From contig DFPL01000057.1 in the NCBI GenBank assembly GCA_002377245.1, forward strand, positions 1-14,119: 14,119 nucleotides of DNA. Direction: 5' to 3'. The DNA comes from Enterobacteriaceae bacterium UBA3516 (GTDB lineage Bacteria; Pseudomonadota; Gammaproteobacteria; Enterobacterales; Enterobacteriaceae). Shown here in pieces: positions 1 through 6,772 of the stretch. Within the stretch, counting starts at the first letter, position 1. Each line of letters opens with the position of its first letter. The translations under genes and the position numbers were made by a program. The notes below the pieces were generated by a model. It worked only from the letters and a program-made list of their open reading frames with translations. It made no database searches and was not told where the DNA came from.

Positions 1-14
1 CTTAAGGAGTCACA

Positions 15-1178
15 ATGGAACAGGTTGTCATTGTCGATGCGATTCGTACCCCGATGGGCCGTTCAAAGGGCGGGGCTTTTCGCAACGTGCGGGCAGAAGA
101 TCTCTCCGCACACTTAATGCGTAGCCTGCTGGCGCGAAACCCGGCGCTGGACGCTACTGCTCTGGACGATATCTACTGGGGCTGCGTACAGCAGACGCTG
201 GAGCAGGGCTTCAACATCGCCCGTAACGCTGCGTTATTGGCAGAAATCCCCCATTCGGTGCCCGCCGTGACCGTCAACCGCTTGTGCGGTTCATCAATGC
301 AGGCATTGCATGACGCGGCGCGCATGATTATGACAGGCGACGCGCAGGCATGTCTCGTCGGCGGCGTGGAGCATATGGGGCACGTGCCAATGAGCCACGG
401 CGTGGATTTTCATCCTGGCATGAGTCGTAACGTCGCCAAAGCGGCGGGAATGATGGGGCTGACGGCAGAAATGCTGTCGCGCATGCACGGTATCAGCCGT
501 GAGATGCAGGATGCGTTTGCCGCCCGCTCTCACGCTCGCGCCTGGGCCGCCACGCAATCCGGTGCGTTCAGAAATGAAATCATTCCCACCGGGGGTCATG
601 ACGCAGACGGCGTGCTCAAACAGTTTAACTACGACGAAGTTATCCGCCCGGAAACCACCGTTGAGGCGCTCTCGGCGCTGCGACCGGCGTTTGATCCGGT
701 GAACGGCACGGTGACCGCAGGGACGTCTTCCGCTCTCTCAGATGGCGCTTCCGCCATGCTGGTAATGAGCGAAAGCCGCGCCCGTGAGTTAGGGTTGAAA
801 GCGCGCGCCCGTGTACGTTCGATGGCGGTGGTCGGCTGCGATCCGTCGATCATGGGCTACGGTCCGGTGCCGGCATCACAACTGGCGCTGAAAAAAGCCG
901 GACTCGCCGTGGGAGATATCGACCTGTTTGAAATGAATGAGGCCTTCGCCGCGCAGATCCTGCCGTGCATTAAAGATCTGGGGCTGATAGAGCAGATAGA
1001 CGAGAAGATCAACCTCAACGGTGGCGCGATCGCACTCGGCCATCCACTGGGTTGTTCCGGTACACGTATCAGCACCACGCTGCTTAATCTGATGGAACGC
1101 AAAGATGCCCAGTTTGGTCTGGCAACGATGTGTATCGGGTTGGGTCAGGGTATCGCGACGGTATTCGAGCGGGTGTAA
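15..1178 (+). CDS. fadA: 3-ketoacyl-CoA thiolase FadA (beta subunit of fatty acid oxidation complex)
   Basis: Cytoplasmic thiolase that catalyses the last step of aerobic fatty-acid beta-oxidation: CoA-dependent cleavage of 3-ketoacyl-CoA to acetyl-CoA and a shortened acyl-CoA. It works in an alpha2beta2 complex with FadB. The 387-residue length equals that of E. coli FadA. The catalytic triad is visible: nucleophile Cys91 in NRLCGSSMQ, His343 in GHPLGCSG and Cys373 in MCIGLGQG. The NEAFAAQ motif is at 308-314. The ATG is preceded by TAAGGAG at 3-9. In E. coli fadB lies directly upstream in the same operon; here that side is cut off by the window edge. FadR/fatty-acid control would act at the fadB promoter outside the window. 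The 3' UTR carries an ERIC repeat and a strong terminator. Identification rests on near full-length similarity recalled from the E. coli protein. Confidence 0.98.
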   Translation: MEQVVIVDAIRTPMGRSKGGAFRNVRAEDLSAHLMRSLLARNPALDATALDDIYWGCVQQTLEQGFNIARNAALLAEIPHSVPAVTVNRLCGSSMQALHDAARMIMTGDAQACLVGGVEHMGHVPMSHGVDFHPGMSRNVAKAAGMMGLTAEMLSRMHGISREMQDAFAARSHARAWAATQSGAFRNEIIPTGGHDADGVLKQFNYDEVIRPETTVEALSALRPAFDPVNGTVTAGTSSALSDGASAMLVMSESRARELGLKARARVRSMAVVGCDPSIMGYGPVPASQLALKKAGLAVGDIDLFEMNEAFAAQILPCIKDLGLIEQIDEKINLNGGAIALGHPLGCSGTRISTTLLNLMERKDAQFGLATMCIGLGQGIATVFERV

Positions 1179-1184
1179 TCGAAG

Positions 1185-1312
1185 AATATTCCCCTAAATC
1201 ATTCGCGCTGCATCGCGGCGGCAACTGCGCGAATCCCCGGGAGCATAGTCAACTATGTGACCGGGGTGAGCAAAGGCAGCTAACAAAGAGGCAGCGTGAA
1301 TGGTGACGGGGA
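1185..1312. repeat. ERIC (enterobacterial repetitive intergenic consensus) element
   Basis: An imperfect palindrome of about 128 bp between fadA and its terminator. The core reads GCGAATCCCCGGGAGCATAG, a short spacer, then CTATGTGACCGGGGTGAGCA. This matches the well-known ERIC centre (GTGAATCCCCAGGAGC / GTGACTGGGGTGAGC). The left flank CCCCTAAATCATTCG resembles the ERIC end CCTAAATAATTCGAG. It would be transcribed as part of the fadA 3' UTR and could fold into a long hairpin. The outer limits are approximate. Confidence 0.85.
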
Positions 1313-1332
1313 AAAGTTTAGTTGCCGTTTTT

Positions 1333-1357
1333 CCCGCCCGTCAGGGGCGGGTTTTTT
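1333..1357 (+). terminator. Rho-independent terminator of fadBA
   Basis: Perfect 7-bp stem CCCGCCC / GGGCGGG (1333-1339 and 1345-1351) with a 5-nt loop, followed by a run of six T and further T-rich sequence. The U tract is on the plus strand only, so it serves fadA. Read from the opposite side, after fre, the stem is followed by A residues and would not be a canonical terminator. Confidence 0.9.
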
Positions 1358-1362
1358 GTTTC

Positions 1363-2064
1363 TTAAATAAACGCGAATGCATCGCCGAACAGGCGGTCTT
1401 CACGTGCACCGCGTTCGTTACAGAACAGGTCACGGGCAATCTTCGCCATTTCAAAACGGCCGGCAATGTAGATGTCGTGCTCCGCCAGGGTACCAAAATC
1501 CTGTAATACTGCAGTCAGTACCGTACCGTTACGGCCACGCCAGTTTTCATCCGGCTGCTCGACCACGGCTTCAACACGCAGATTCGGGTGGTTGACAGAG
1601 AGGGCTTCCAGTTCAGCCAGATCGTAGAGATGTTTCTCTTCGCGACCGCCCCAGTAAATGGTGATATCACGGTCAGGATTCTGAGCCAGCGCCGTTAACA
1701 GAATAGAACGCGCGTAGGAGAAACCGGTCCCCCCGGCAATCAGCACTAACGGACGTTCTTCGTCATCACGCAGCCAGGCTTCGCCGTGTGGAATATCAAC
1801 AACCACTTCACGATCCTTGAGAATGCGATCCATCACCGCCATGGCGTAGAGATTGATTTCCGACGCACCAATATGCAGCTCAATATACTCGTGCTGATCG
1901 GGGGTTGAAGCCATGGAGAAGGGGCGTTTGTCTCGTTCATCCATCACTACCATTAAGTACTGGCCAGCGCGAAAAGAAAAAGCCGCTTCCGGCACTAAAC
2001 GTACGCGATATACGGTATCGGTGATGGCATCTACCGAGGTCACTTTACAGCTTAAGGTTGTCAT
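1363..2064 (-). CDS. fre: NAD(P)H-flavin reductase Fre
   Basis: Reduces free FMN, FAD or riboflavin with NAD(P)H, supplying reduced flavin to cytosolic partners; in E. coli it reactivates ribonucleotide reductase and reduces ferric complexes. The 233-residue length equals E. coli Fre. The N-terminal half is the flavin-binding beta-barrel with the RPFS motif at 47-50. The NAD(P)-binding half starts around 105 and contains GGTGFS at 111-116. The C-terminus DRLFGDAFAFI is the E. coli end. The start is supported by AGAGGGAG just upstream of the ATG. The gene lies 60 bp downstream of ubiD in the same direction, as in E. coli, so the two may be co-transcribed. Fre-bound reduced flavin also links it functionally to the flavin-dependent UbiD next door (inference). 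Confidence 0.98.
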   Translation of the reverse strand: MTTLSCKVTSVDAITDTVYRVRLVPEAAFSFRAGQYLMVVMDERDKRPFSMASTPDQHEYIELHIGASEINLYAMAVMDRILKDREVVVDIPHGEAWLRDDEERPLVLIAGGTGFSYARSILLTALAQNPDRDITIYWGGREEKHLYDLAELEALSVNHPNLRVEAVVEQPDENWRGRNGTVLTAVLQDFGTLAEHDIYIAGRFEMAKIARDLFCNERGAREDRLFGDAFAFI

Positions 2065-2124
2065 GCGCTCCCTCTGTCGGGTTCATACTTGTTATCGTAG
2101 TGTCAGGCGAAAAACGGCGGTGCG

Positions 2125-3609
2125 TTATGCACCTTTACCGTCGCTAAAAATGGCCAGTTCATCCCAGATGGCGTCGATACGCGCCGTCACCTCAGGATCC
2201 TTTCTGATTGGGCGACCCCATTCACGCTGGGTTTCGCCGGGCCATTTGTTGGTGGCATCCAGTCCCATTTTTGAGCCAAGGCCGGAAACCGGCGAGGCAA
2301 AGTCCAGGTAATCAATCGGCGTGTTTTCAATTAACACCGTGTCGCGGGCCGGGTCCATACGCGTGGTAATGGCCCAAATCACGTCGTTCCAGTCGCGGGC
2401 GTTGACATCGTCATCGCACACAATCACAAACTTGGTGTACATAAACTGGCGCAAGAATGACCAGACACCCATCATGACGCGTTTTGCGTGGCCTGCGTAC
2501 TGTTTCTTCATGGTGACCACCGCAAGGCGATAGGAACACCCTTCCGGCGGCAGATAAAAATCGACGATCTCCGGGAACTGCTTTTGCAAAATCGGAACGA
2601 ACACTTCATTCAGCGCCACACCCAGCACCGCAGGCTCATCTGGCGGCCGACCGGTATAGGTTGAGTGATAGATCGCGTTTTCACGCTGCGTGATATGCGT
2701 AACGGTGAAAACCGGGAAGTTGTCGATTTCATTATAGTAACCCGTGTGGTCACCATAGGGCCCTTCCGGCGCCATCTCACCCGGCTCAATATAGCCCTCC
2801 AGGACGATTTCCGCACTGGCAGGGACTTCTAAGTCATTTGAGATACACTTAACGACTTCCGTCTTGTTGCCACGCAACAGACCGGCAAACGCATACTCAG
2901 ACAGCGTATCAGGCACTGGCGTCACCGCCCCCAGTATTGTCGCTGGGTCTGCGCCTAACGCAACAGCAACGGGGAAACGCTCGCCCGGATGCGCTTTACA
3001 CCACTCCTGAAAATCGAGTGCGCCGCCGCGGTGAGACAACCAGCGCATAATCAGCTTATTTTTGCCAATCAGCTGCTGACGATAAATGCCAAGGTTCTGC
3101 CGCTCTTTATGCGGCCCACGGGTCACAGTCAGTCCCCAGGTGATAAGCGGTGCCGCATCTTCAGGCCAGCACTGCATAATCGGGATTGTTGTCAGGTCGA
3201 CATCGTCACCCTGCACCACTTTTTGCTGGCAAGGCGCACCGCGCAGTCGGCGGGTTGGCATGTTGAGGACTTGCTTGAACTGCGGCAGCTTGTCGAAAAG
3301 ATCGCGAAAGCCTTTTGGCGGCTCCGGCTCTTTCAAAAAAGCCAGTAATTTCCCTACTTCGCGCAACGCGCTGACATCTTCCTGGCCCATCCCTAATGCA
3401 ACGCGGCGTGGGGTACCGAACAGGTTGCATAAGACAGGCATGGTGTAGCCTTTCGGGTTTTCAAACAGCAACGCCGGGCCACCCGCACGTAGCGTACGGT
3501 CAGCAATCTCCGTTATCTCAAGGTGAGGATCAACCGGCAGCGTAATGCGTTTGAGTTCGCCCTGCTGCTCAAGCAGCGTCAGAAAATCGCGTAGATCGTG
3601 GTATTTCAT
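2125..3609 (-). CDS. ubiD: 3-octaprenyl-4-hydroxybenzoate decarboxylase UbiD
   Basis: Removes the carboxyl group from polyprenyl-4-hydroxybenzoate in ubiquinone synthesis, using prenylated FMN made by UbiX. Most of the E. coli protein is recognisable. Counting from the ATG used here (494 aa), the metal ligands fall at Asn172 (in QNLGIYR) and Glu238 (in LSEYA). The catalytic Asp287 is in PEGPYGDHTGYY, exactly three residues lower than in the 497-aa E. coli enzyme. The three-residue difference arises because the codon where E. coli has its first ATG (MDAMKY) is ATA here (3616-3618). The SD-like AAGAGG (3624-3629) lies 5 nt before that ATA but 14 nt before the ATG at 3609. The start is therefore unsettled: ATG 3609 is the only canonical codon nearby. 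The gene is divergent from rfaH. Confidence 0.97.
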   Translation of the reverse strand: MKYHDLRDFLTLLEQQGELKRITLPVDPHLEITEIADRTLRAGGPALLFENPKGYTMPVLCNLFGTPRRVALGMGQEDVSALREVGKLLAFLKEPEPPKGFRDLFDKLPQFKQVLNMPTRRLRGAPCQQKVVQGDDVDLTTIPIMQCWPEDAAPLITWGLTVTRGPHKERQNLGIYRQQLIGKNKLIMRWLSHRGGALDFQEWCKAHPGERFPVAVALGADPATILGAVTPVPDTLSEYAFAGLLRGNKTEVVKCISNDLEVPASAEIVLEGYIEPGEMAPEGPYGDHTGYYNEIDNFPVFTVTHITQRENAIYHSTYTGRPPDEPAVLGVALNEVFVPILQKQFPEIVDFYLPPEGCSYRLAVVTMKKQYAGHAKRVMMGVWSFLRQFMYTKFVIVCDDDVNARDWNDVIWAITTRMDPARDTVLIENTPIDYLDFASPVSGLGSKMGLDATNKWPGETQREWGRPIRKDPEVTARIDAIWDELAIFSDGKGA

Positions 3610-3615
3610 GGGGTT

Positions 3616-3629
3616 TATGCTGGCCTCTT
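3616..3629 (-). promoter_or_regulatory. ubiD ribosome binding site aligned to an ATA codon
   Basis: On the minus strand AAGAGG is followed after 5 nt by ATA, then AAC CCC ATG AAA. The spacing is ideal for initiation at ATA and long (14 nt) for the ATG. This suggests that an ancestral ATG start, as in E. coli UbiD (MDAMKY), has mutated to ATA. Whether ATA is still used or initiation moved to the ATG cannot be told from sequence. Confidence 0.6.
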
Positions 3630-3641
3630 GATTAGCGCTTT

Positions 3642-3670
3642 ATTATACGGTGTTCATCTTCACGTTGCTG
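3642..3670 (-). promoter_or_regulatory. Candidate sigma70 promoter for ubiD
   Basis: A perfect TATAAT -10 hexamer lies at 3647-3642 on the minus strand, giving a start near 3635 and a short leader before ubiD. The -35 region with a 17-bp spacer is CAGCAA, a poor match, so strength is uncertain. Confidence 0.5.
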
Positions 3671-3696
3671 TAATTTTGTTAAATTGAGGTGAAATA

Positions 3697-3725
3697 CAAC
3701 GGGTAATGCGAGCGAGACGTATAAT
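3697..3725 (+). promoter_or_regulatory. Candidate sigma70 promoter for rfaH
   Basis: A perfect TATAAT lies at 3720-3725 on the plus strand, about 65 nt before the rfaH start. The -35 at 17-bp spacing (CAACGG) is weak. It faces away from the ubiD promoter, so the intergenic region appears to hold two divergent promoters with good -10 boxes. Confidence 0.4.
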
Positions 3726-3788
3726 CAACTTAGCCATCGCAGCGTGCATTTGATATTCTTGCATTCCGAACTTCCGGAAAAGAACATT

Positions 3789-4277
3789 ATGCAATCCTGG
3801 TATCTACTTTACTGCAAACGAGGCCAGCTTCAGCGCGCCCAGGAACACCTCCAACGCCAGGCGGTAAACTGCCTGACGCCAATGATCGCACTGGAGAAAA
3901 TGGTCCGCGGTAAACGTACGACAGTCAGCGAACCTCTGTTCCCCAACTATCTGTTTGTGGAATTCGATCCGGAAACCATTCATACCACCACGATTAACGC
4001 CACGCGCGGCGTCAGCCACTTCGTTCGCTTTGGCGCCCATCCGGCGCTCGTGCCCTCGACGGTCATTCACCAGCTCTCGCTTTATAAGCCTGACGGGGTG
4101 ACCGATCCTGAAACACCTTATCCAGGCGACCAGGTCATCATCACCGAAGGGGCACTGGAAGGGCTGCAGGCCATTTTCAAAGAGCCAGACGGCGAAGCAC
4201 GCTCCATGCTGCTGCTCAACCTACTGAACAAACAGGTTATGCAGAGCATCAAAAACACCGATTTTAAGAAAGCCTAA
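3789..4277 (+). CDS. rfaH: Transcription/translation regulatory factor RfaH
   Basis: NusG paralogue recruited to RNA polymerase paused at ops sites. It prevents Rho termination and promotes expression of long operons such as LPS core, O-antigen, capsule and conjugation genes. The 162-residue protein starting MQSWYLLYCKRGQ equals the E. coli length and aligns throughout. The N-terminal NGN domain covers roughly 1-100 (GVSHFVRFG near 71-79). The C-terminal KOW domain, from about 110, refolds from helical hairpin to beta-barrel on activation. An upstream in-frame ATG at 3744 would add 15 residues not found in RfaH. The start at 3789 matches the family and has GGAA about 10 nt upstream. Its 3' end overlaps the 3' end of convergent tatD by 14 bp. 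Confidence 0.97.
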   Translation: MQSWYLLYCKRGQLQRAQEHLQRQAVNCLTPMIALEKMVRGKRTTVSEPLFPNYLFVEFDPETIHTTTINATRGVSHFVRFGAHPALVPSTVIHQLSLYKPDGVTDPETPYPGDQVIITEGALEGLQAIFKEPDGEARSMLLLNLLNKQVMQSIKNTDFKKA

Positions 4278-5049
4278 TCCCAAAAAGCGTCTCGACGTTA
4301 TTATCGAGAACCTTATCCAGCCACGCCACGTCGTCCCCACGCAGCCCGGCCACACTCTGCAGAATATGCTTAAGATACGCAGGTTCGTTGCGTCTGGATT
4401 TGGGCTTCGTCGCGAGATCTCGTGGCAGCAAATAAGGGGCATCCGTTTCCACAAACAGGCGCTCAGCGGGAATATGGGGCAGTACCTCGCGCAGTTCCAG
4501 CCCACGACGCTCATCGCAAATCCAGCCGGTTATTCCCAGATACATGCCTCGATCAAGGCAATCCTGCGCCTCACTCAGCGTGCCGGTAAAACAGTGCAAG
4601 ACCGCGCCAGGCAGCTTGTCGAGCCACGGATCGAGCAGTGTCAAAAAGCGCGAATGGGCATCGCGGCAGTGCAGAAAGACCGGCATTGAAAGTTCCGAGG
4701 CCAGCGCCAACTGTGCGACAAACGCCCTCTCCTGCGCCTCAGGCGTCGAGAAATTACGGTTAAAATCGAGGCCGCACTCGCCGATGGCCACCACCTCAGG
4801 CAGCGCAGCGAGTTCGCGAATGTTGCTTTCTGTCTCTTGGGTCCAGCTGCTGCTGTCATGAGGATGCACGCCGGCGGTGGACCAGCAGTGCGGGTACAGA
4901 CGCGCAAACTGCTGTGCCTGCTGACTTTCGTGCAGGTTGGTGCCAGTCAGTAACATGCCGCTCAGGTCTGCGGCCTGAGCACGGGCAACCACCTCGTCAC
5001 GGTCGTGGGAAAACTGGGAACTGGTGAGGTTTACGCCAATATCAAACAT
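4264..5049 (-). CDS. tatD: TatD-family metal-dependent 3'-5' DNase
   Basis: TIM-barrel amidohydrolase-fold nuclease. It is in the tat operon but not required for twin-arginine export in E. coli; it is reported as a Mg-dependent exonuclease linked to DNA repair. Metal ligands, numbered from the start chosen here (261 aa), are Glu91 in IGECGLDF, His127 in HCRDAH, His152 in LHCFTG and Asp203 in ETDAPY. These agree with the E. coli positions. The N-terminus MFDIGVNLTSSQF is the E. coli one. An ATG four codons earlier (5061) exists, but GGAG lies 6 nt before the ATG at 5049, which favours the shorter form. The gene is separated from tatC by a 41-bp gap containing a hairpin. Its 3' end overlaps rfaH on the opposite strand. 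Confidence 0.95.
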   Translation of the reverse strand: MFDIGVNLTSSQFSHDRDEVVARAQAADLSGMLLTGTNLHESQQAQQFARLYPHCWSTAGVHPHDSSSWTQETESNIRELAALPEVVAIGECGLDFNRNFSTPEAQERAFVAQLALASELSMPVFLHCRDAHSRFLTLLDPWLDKLPGAVLHCFTGTLSEAQDCLDRGMYLGITGWICDERRGLELREVLPHIPAERLFVETDAPYLLPRDLATKPKSRRNEPAYLKHILQSVAGLRGDDVAWLDKVLDNNVETLFGIRLS

Positions 5050-5066
5050 GCTTCGCTCCATACAAC

Positions 5067-5086
5067 AACCGCCCTGGCGGGCGGTT
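5067..5086 (-). terminator. Hairpin between tatC and tatD (possible attenuator)
   Basis: Perfect 7-bp inverted repeat AACCGCC / GGCGGTT with a 6-nt loop in the tatC-tatD gap. On the minus strand it is followed by GTTGTTGT rather than a clean U run. It looks like a partial terminator or RNA-processing/stability element that would lower tatD relative to tatABC. The function is inferred. Confidence 0.5.
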
Positions 5087-5090
5087 GAAT

Positions 5091-5852
5091 TTACTCTTCG
5101 GTGGACTCTTCTTCATCCTGTTCACTACGGCGCCCCTTGCCCGTGTAGAAACGCGCAAAGAAGACACCAACCTCAAACAGGCAGTACATCGGGATGGCCA
5201 GCAGCGTCTGGGAGAAGACATCCGGCGGCGTGAGCAGCATGCCGACGACAAACGCCCCCACCAGCACATACGGACGTTTCTGGCGTAAGGATTCCGGCGT
5301 CGTTACGCCCATCCAGCACAGCAGCACAATGGCTACCGGCACCTCAAAGGAGACGCCAAAGGCCATAAACAGCGCCATGACGAAGCTGAGATAACTGGCA
5401 ATATCGGTTGAGACCAGCACTCCTTCCGGCGCCGTGTTGGCTAAAAAACCAAACGCCAGAGGGAAGACCACAAAATAGGCGAATGCCATACCGATATAGA
5501 ACAGCAGCGAGCTGGAGACCAACAGCGGCACCACCAGCCTGCGCTCATGGCGGTAGAGCGCCGGGGCGATAAACGCCCACACCTGGTACAAGACAACCGG
5601 CGCAGAGAGAATCAACGACACCATAAAGGTCAGTTTGATCGGCGTGAAAAAGGGCGATGCCACATCGGTCGCGATCATCGTCGCGCCCTGCGGCAGCTGC
5701 TTAATCAGCGGCGCGGAGACCAGATGGTAGATGTCGTTCGCGAAGTAAACCAGCGCCAGGAAAATCACCATCACCGCAATGATGCAATTTAGCAGGCGCT
5801 TACGCAGCTCAATCAGGTGCGCGATGAGCGGTTGGGTATCATCAACAGCCAT
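5091..5852 (-). CDS. tatC: Sec-independent protein translocase TatC
   Basis: Inner-membrane polytopic core of the twin-arginine translocase; with TatB it binds the RR signal peptide of folded substrates. The 253-residue protein is close to E. coli TatC (258 aa). It keeps the six-helix pattern and key residues Glu15, Pro48, Phe94, Glu103 and Glu170 at the same numbers. The cytoplasmic C-terminal tail is acidic (EQDEEESTEE) and slightly shorter than in E. coli. The start lies 2 bp after the tatB stop, indicating translational coupling. Identification is by near full-length recognition. Confidence 0.98.
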   Translation of the reverse strand: MAVDDTQPLIAHLIELRKRLLNCIIAVMVIFLALVYFANDIYHLVSAPLIKQLPQGATMIATDVASPFFTPIKLTFMVSLILSAPVVLYQVWAFIAPALYRHERRLVVPLLVSSSLLFYIGMAFAYFVVFPLAFGFLANTAPEGVLVSTDIASYLSFVMALFMAFGVSFEVPVAIVLLCWMGVTTPESLRQKRPYVLVGAFVVGMLLTPPDVFSQTLLAIPMYCLFEVGVFFARFYTGKGRRSEQDEEESTEE

Positions 5853-5854
5853 GT

Positions 5855-6370
5855 TCAGGATTTATCACTTGGGGAAGAGGGAATGTTGGAAGCCGGTTTG
5901 GTTTCCGCTGTCGGCGTCTCGGTTTTATTCACGTCCACCGCATCAGGGGCTTGTTCCGGCGCGCTGGCCTGATTTTCCGCCGTGGAAGGCGTTACGCCCT
6001 CGTGCTGTTCTTCATTGCCTTTCACTATCGGGTTATGGATGGTGTGGGCCTCGTCACTCGATTTTTCCGGATCGTTGGCGGTATAAGAACGCTTCATTGA
6101 CTCTGCCGCGTGACGCAACTCATCCATCGAGGCTTTGAGCTCCGGCGTCAGGTTTTCCAGACTCGCCTTTTCAACTTTCTTCAGGCTGTCCTGAAACTCT
6201 TGCATCTTAAGTTCTTGCGCCAGCTCATTTTGCACCGTGGTGGCAAGAGAGCGCAGGGCTCTGACCCAGCCTGCTACCGTGCGTACCGCAACGGGTAAAC
6301 GTTGCGGGCCCAGCACCACAAGGCCGATCACGAAGACTAATAAAAGCTCACCGAAACCAATATCAAACAC
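5855..6370 (-). CDS. tatB: Sec-independent protein translocase subunit TatB
   Basis: Membrane-anchored partner of TatC in the signal-peptide receptor complex. It is 171 aa, the same length as E. coli TatB. One N-terminal transmembrane segment (about residues 2-21) carries Glu8, followed by the LGPQRLP hinge. An amphipathic helix runs to about residue 60. A long variable, charged and Ala/Pro/Thr-rich cytoplasmic tail (about 100-171) ends in SPSDKS. It starts 3 bp after the tatA stop. The tail is the least conserved part of the whole tat block. Confidence 0.97.
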   Translation of the reverse strand: MFDIGFGELLLVFVIGLVVLGPQRLPVAVRTVAGWVRALRSLATTVQNELAQELKMQEFQDSLKKVEKASLENLTPELKASMDELRHAAESMKRSYTANDPEKSSDEAHTIHNPIVKGNEEQHEGVTPSTAENQASAPEQAPDAVDVNKTETPTAETKPASNIPSSPSDKS

Positions 6371-6373
6371 GGA

Positions 6374-6628
6374 TTACACCTGCTCTTTGTCGTGACGCTT
6401 TTCGTCTTTTTTCACATCTTCTTGCTTGTCAGCAAGGGATTTAGCCGTGAAATCCGCATCCTCTGCAGACTTATCTTTATCCTGCTTGTCATCGTCACTC
6501 ATGGCTTTTTTAAAGCCTTTGATTGAAGCACCTAAATCAGAACCGATAGAGCCCAGCTTTTTCGTTCCGAACAGCAGTACGACGATAACTGCGATGATCA
6601 CTAACTGCCAAATACTGATACCACCCAT
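6374..6628 (-). CDS. tatA: Sec-independent protein translocase subunit TatA
   Basis: Pore-lining/membrane-weakening subunit that oligomerises at TatBC to let folded proteins cross. It is 84 aa (E. coli 89). An N-terminal transmembrane helix (about residues 4-20) starts MGGISIWQL. The F20-G21 hinge and an amphipathic helix (about 24-42, GFKKAMSDD) follow. The C-terminal tail is Lys/Asp/Glu-rich and ends DKEQV as in E. coli. The ATG at 6628 follows AGAGGACTGTGT. A longer in-frame reading from 6721 would only translate the upstream repeat and is rejected. It is the first tat gene after ubiB. The intervening 144 bp hold an ERIC-like remnant and may contain a tat promoter. Confidence 0.97.
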   Translation of the reverse strand: MGGISIWQLVIIAVIVVLLFGTKKLGSIGSDLGASIKGFKKAMSDDDKQDKDKSAEDADFTAKSLADKQEDVKKDEKRHDKEQV

Positions 6629-6672
6629 ACACAGTCCTCTGTAAGTGATGATGAAAAAAACAGGCCTCAGTA

Positions 6673-6740
6673 TATACCCGTCATACTTCAAGTTGCATGT
6701 GCGTTGCTGCCTGCCTGCCACGTGAATGAGTCGGGGTATA
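6673..6740. repeat. Internally deleted ERIC-like repeat
   Basis: The segment begins TATACCCGTCATACTTCAAG, the typical end of ERIC elements. It ends GAATGAGTCGGGGTATA, resembling the other ERIC end (TTATTTAGGGTATA). The conserved CCCCAGGAGC/GACTGGGG centre is missing. Its length (about 68 bp against about 127) and flush palindromic TATACCC/GGGTATA ends suggest an internal deletion. It sits inside the ubiB-tatA gap of a co-directional operon and will be transcribed. Confidence 0.65.
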
Positions 6741-6772
6741 GGCTACCGGGCCTTCCGGGAGCGAGGTGAAAA

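Noticed and set aside
3744..3788. 15-residue N-terminal extension of RfaH
   Set aside because: RfaH begins MQSWYLL; the extension has no family counterpart.
6629..6721. 31-residue N-terminal extension of TatA
   Set aside because: It would translate the ERIC-like repeat and put residues ahead of the MGGISIWQL membrane helix; the family start at 6628 has its own SD.
6741..6772. CCGG-GCCTT-CCGG mini-hairpin downstream of ubiB
   Set aside because: Only a 4-bp stem and no U tract; not supportable as a terminator.
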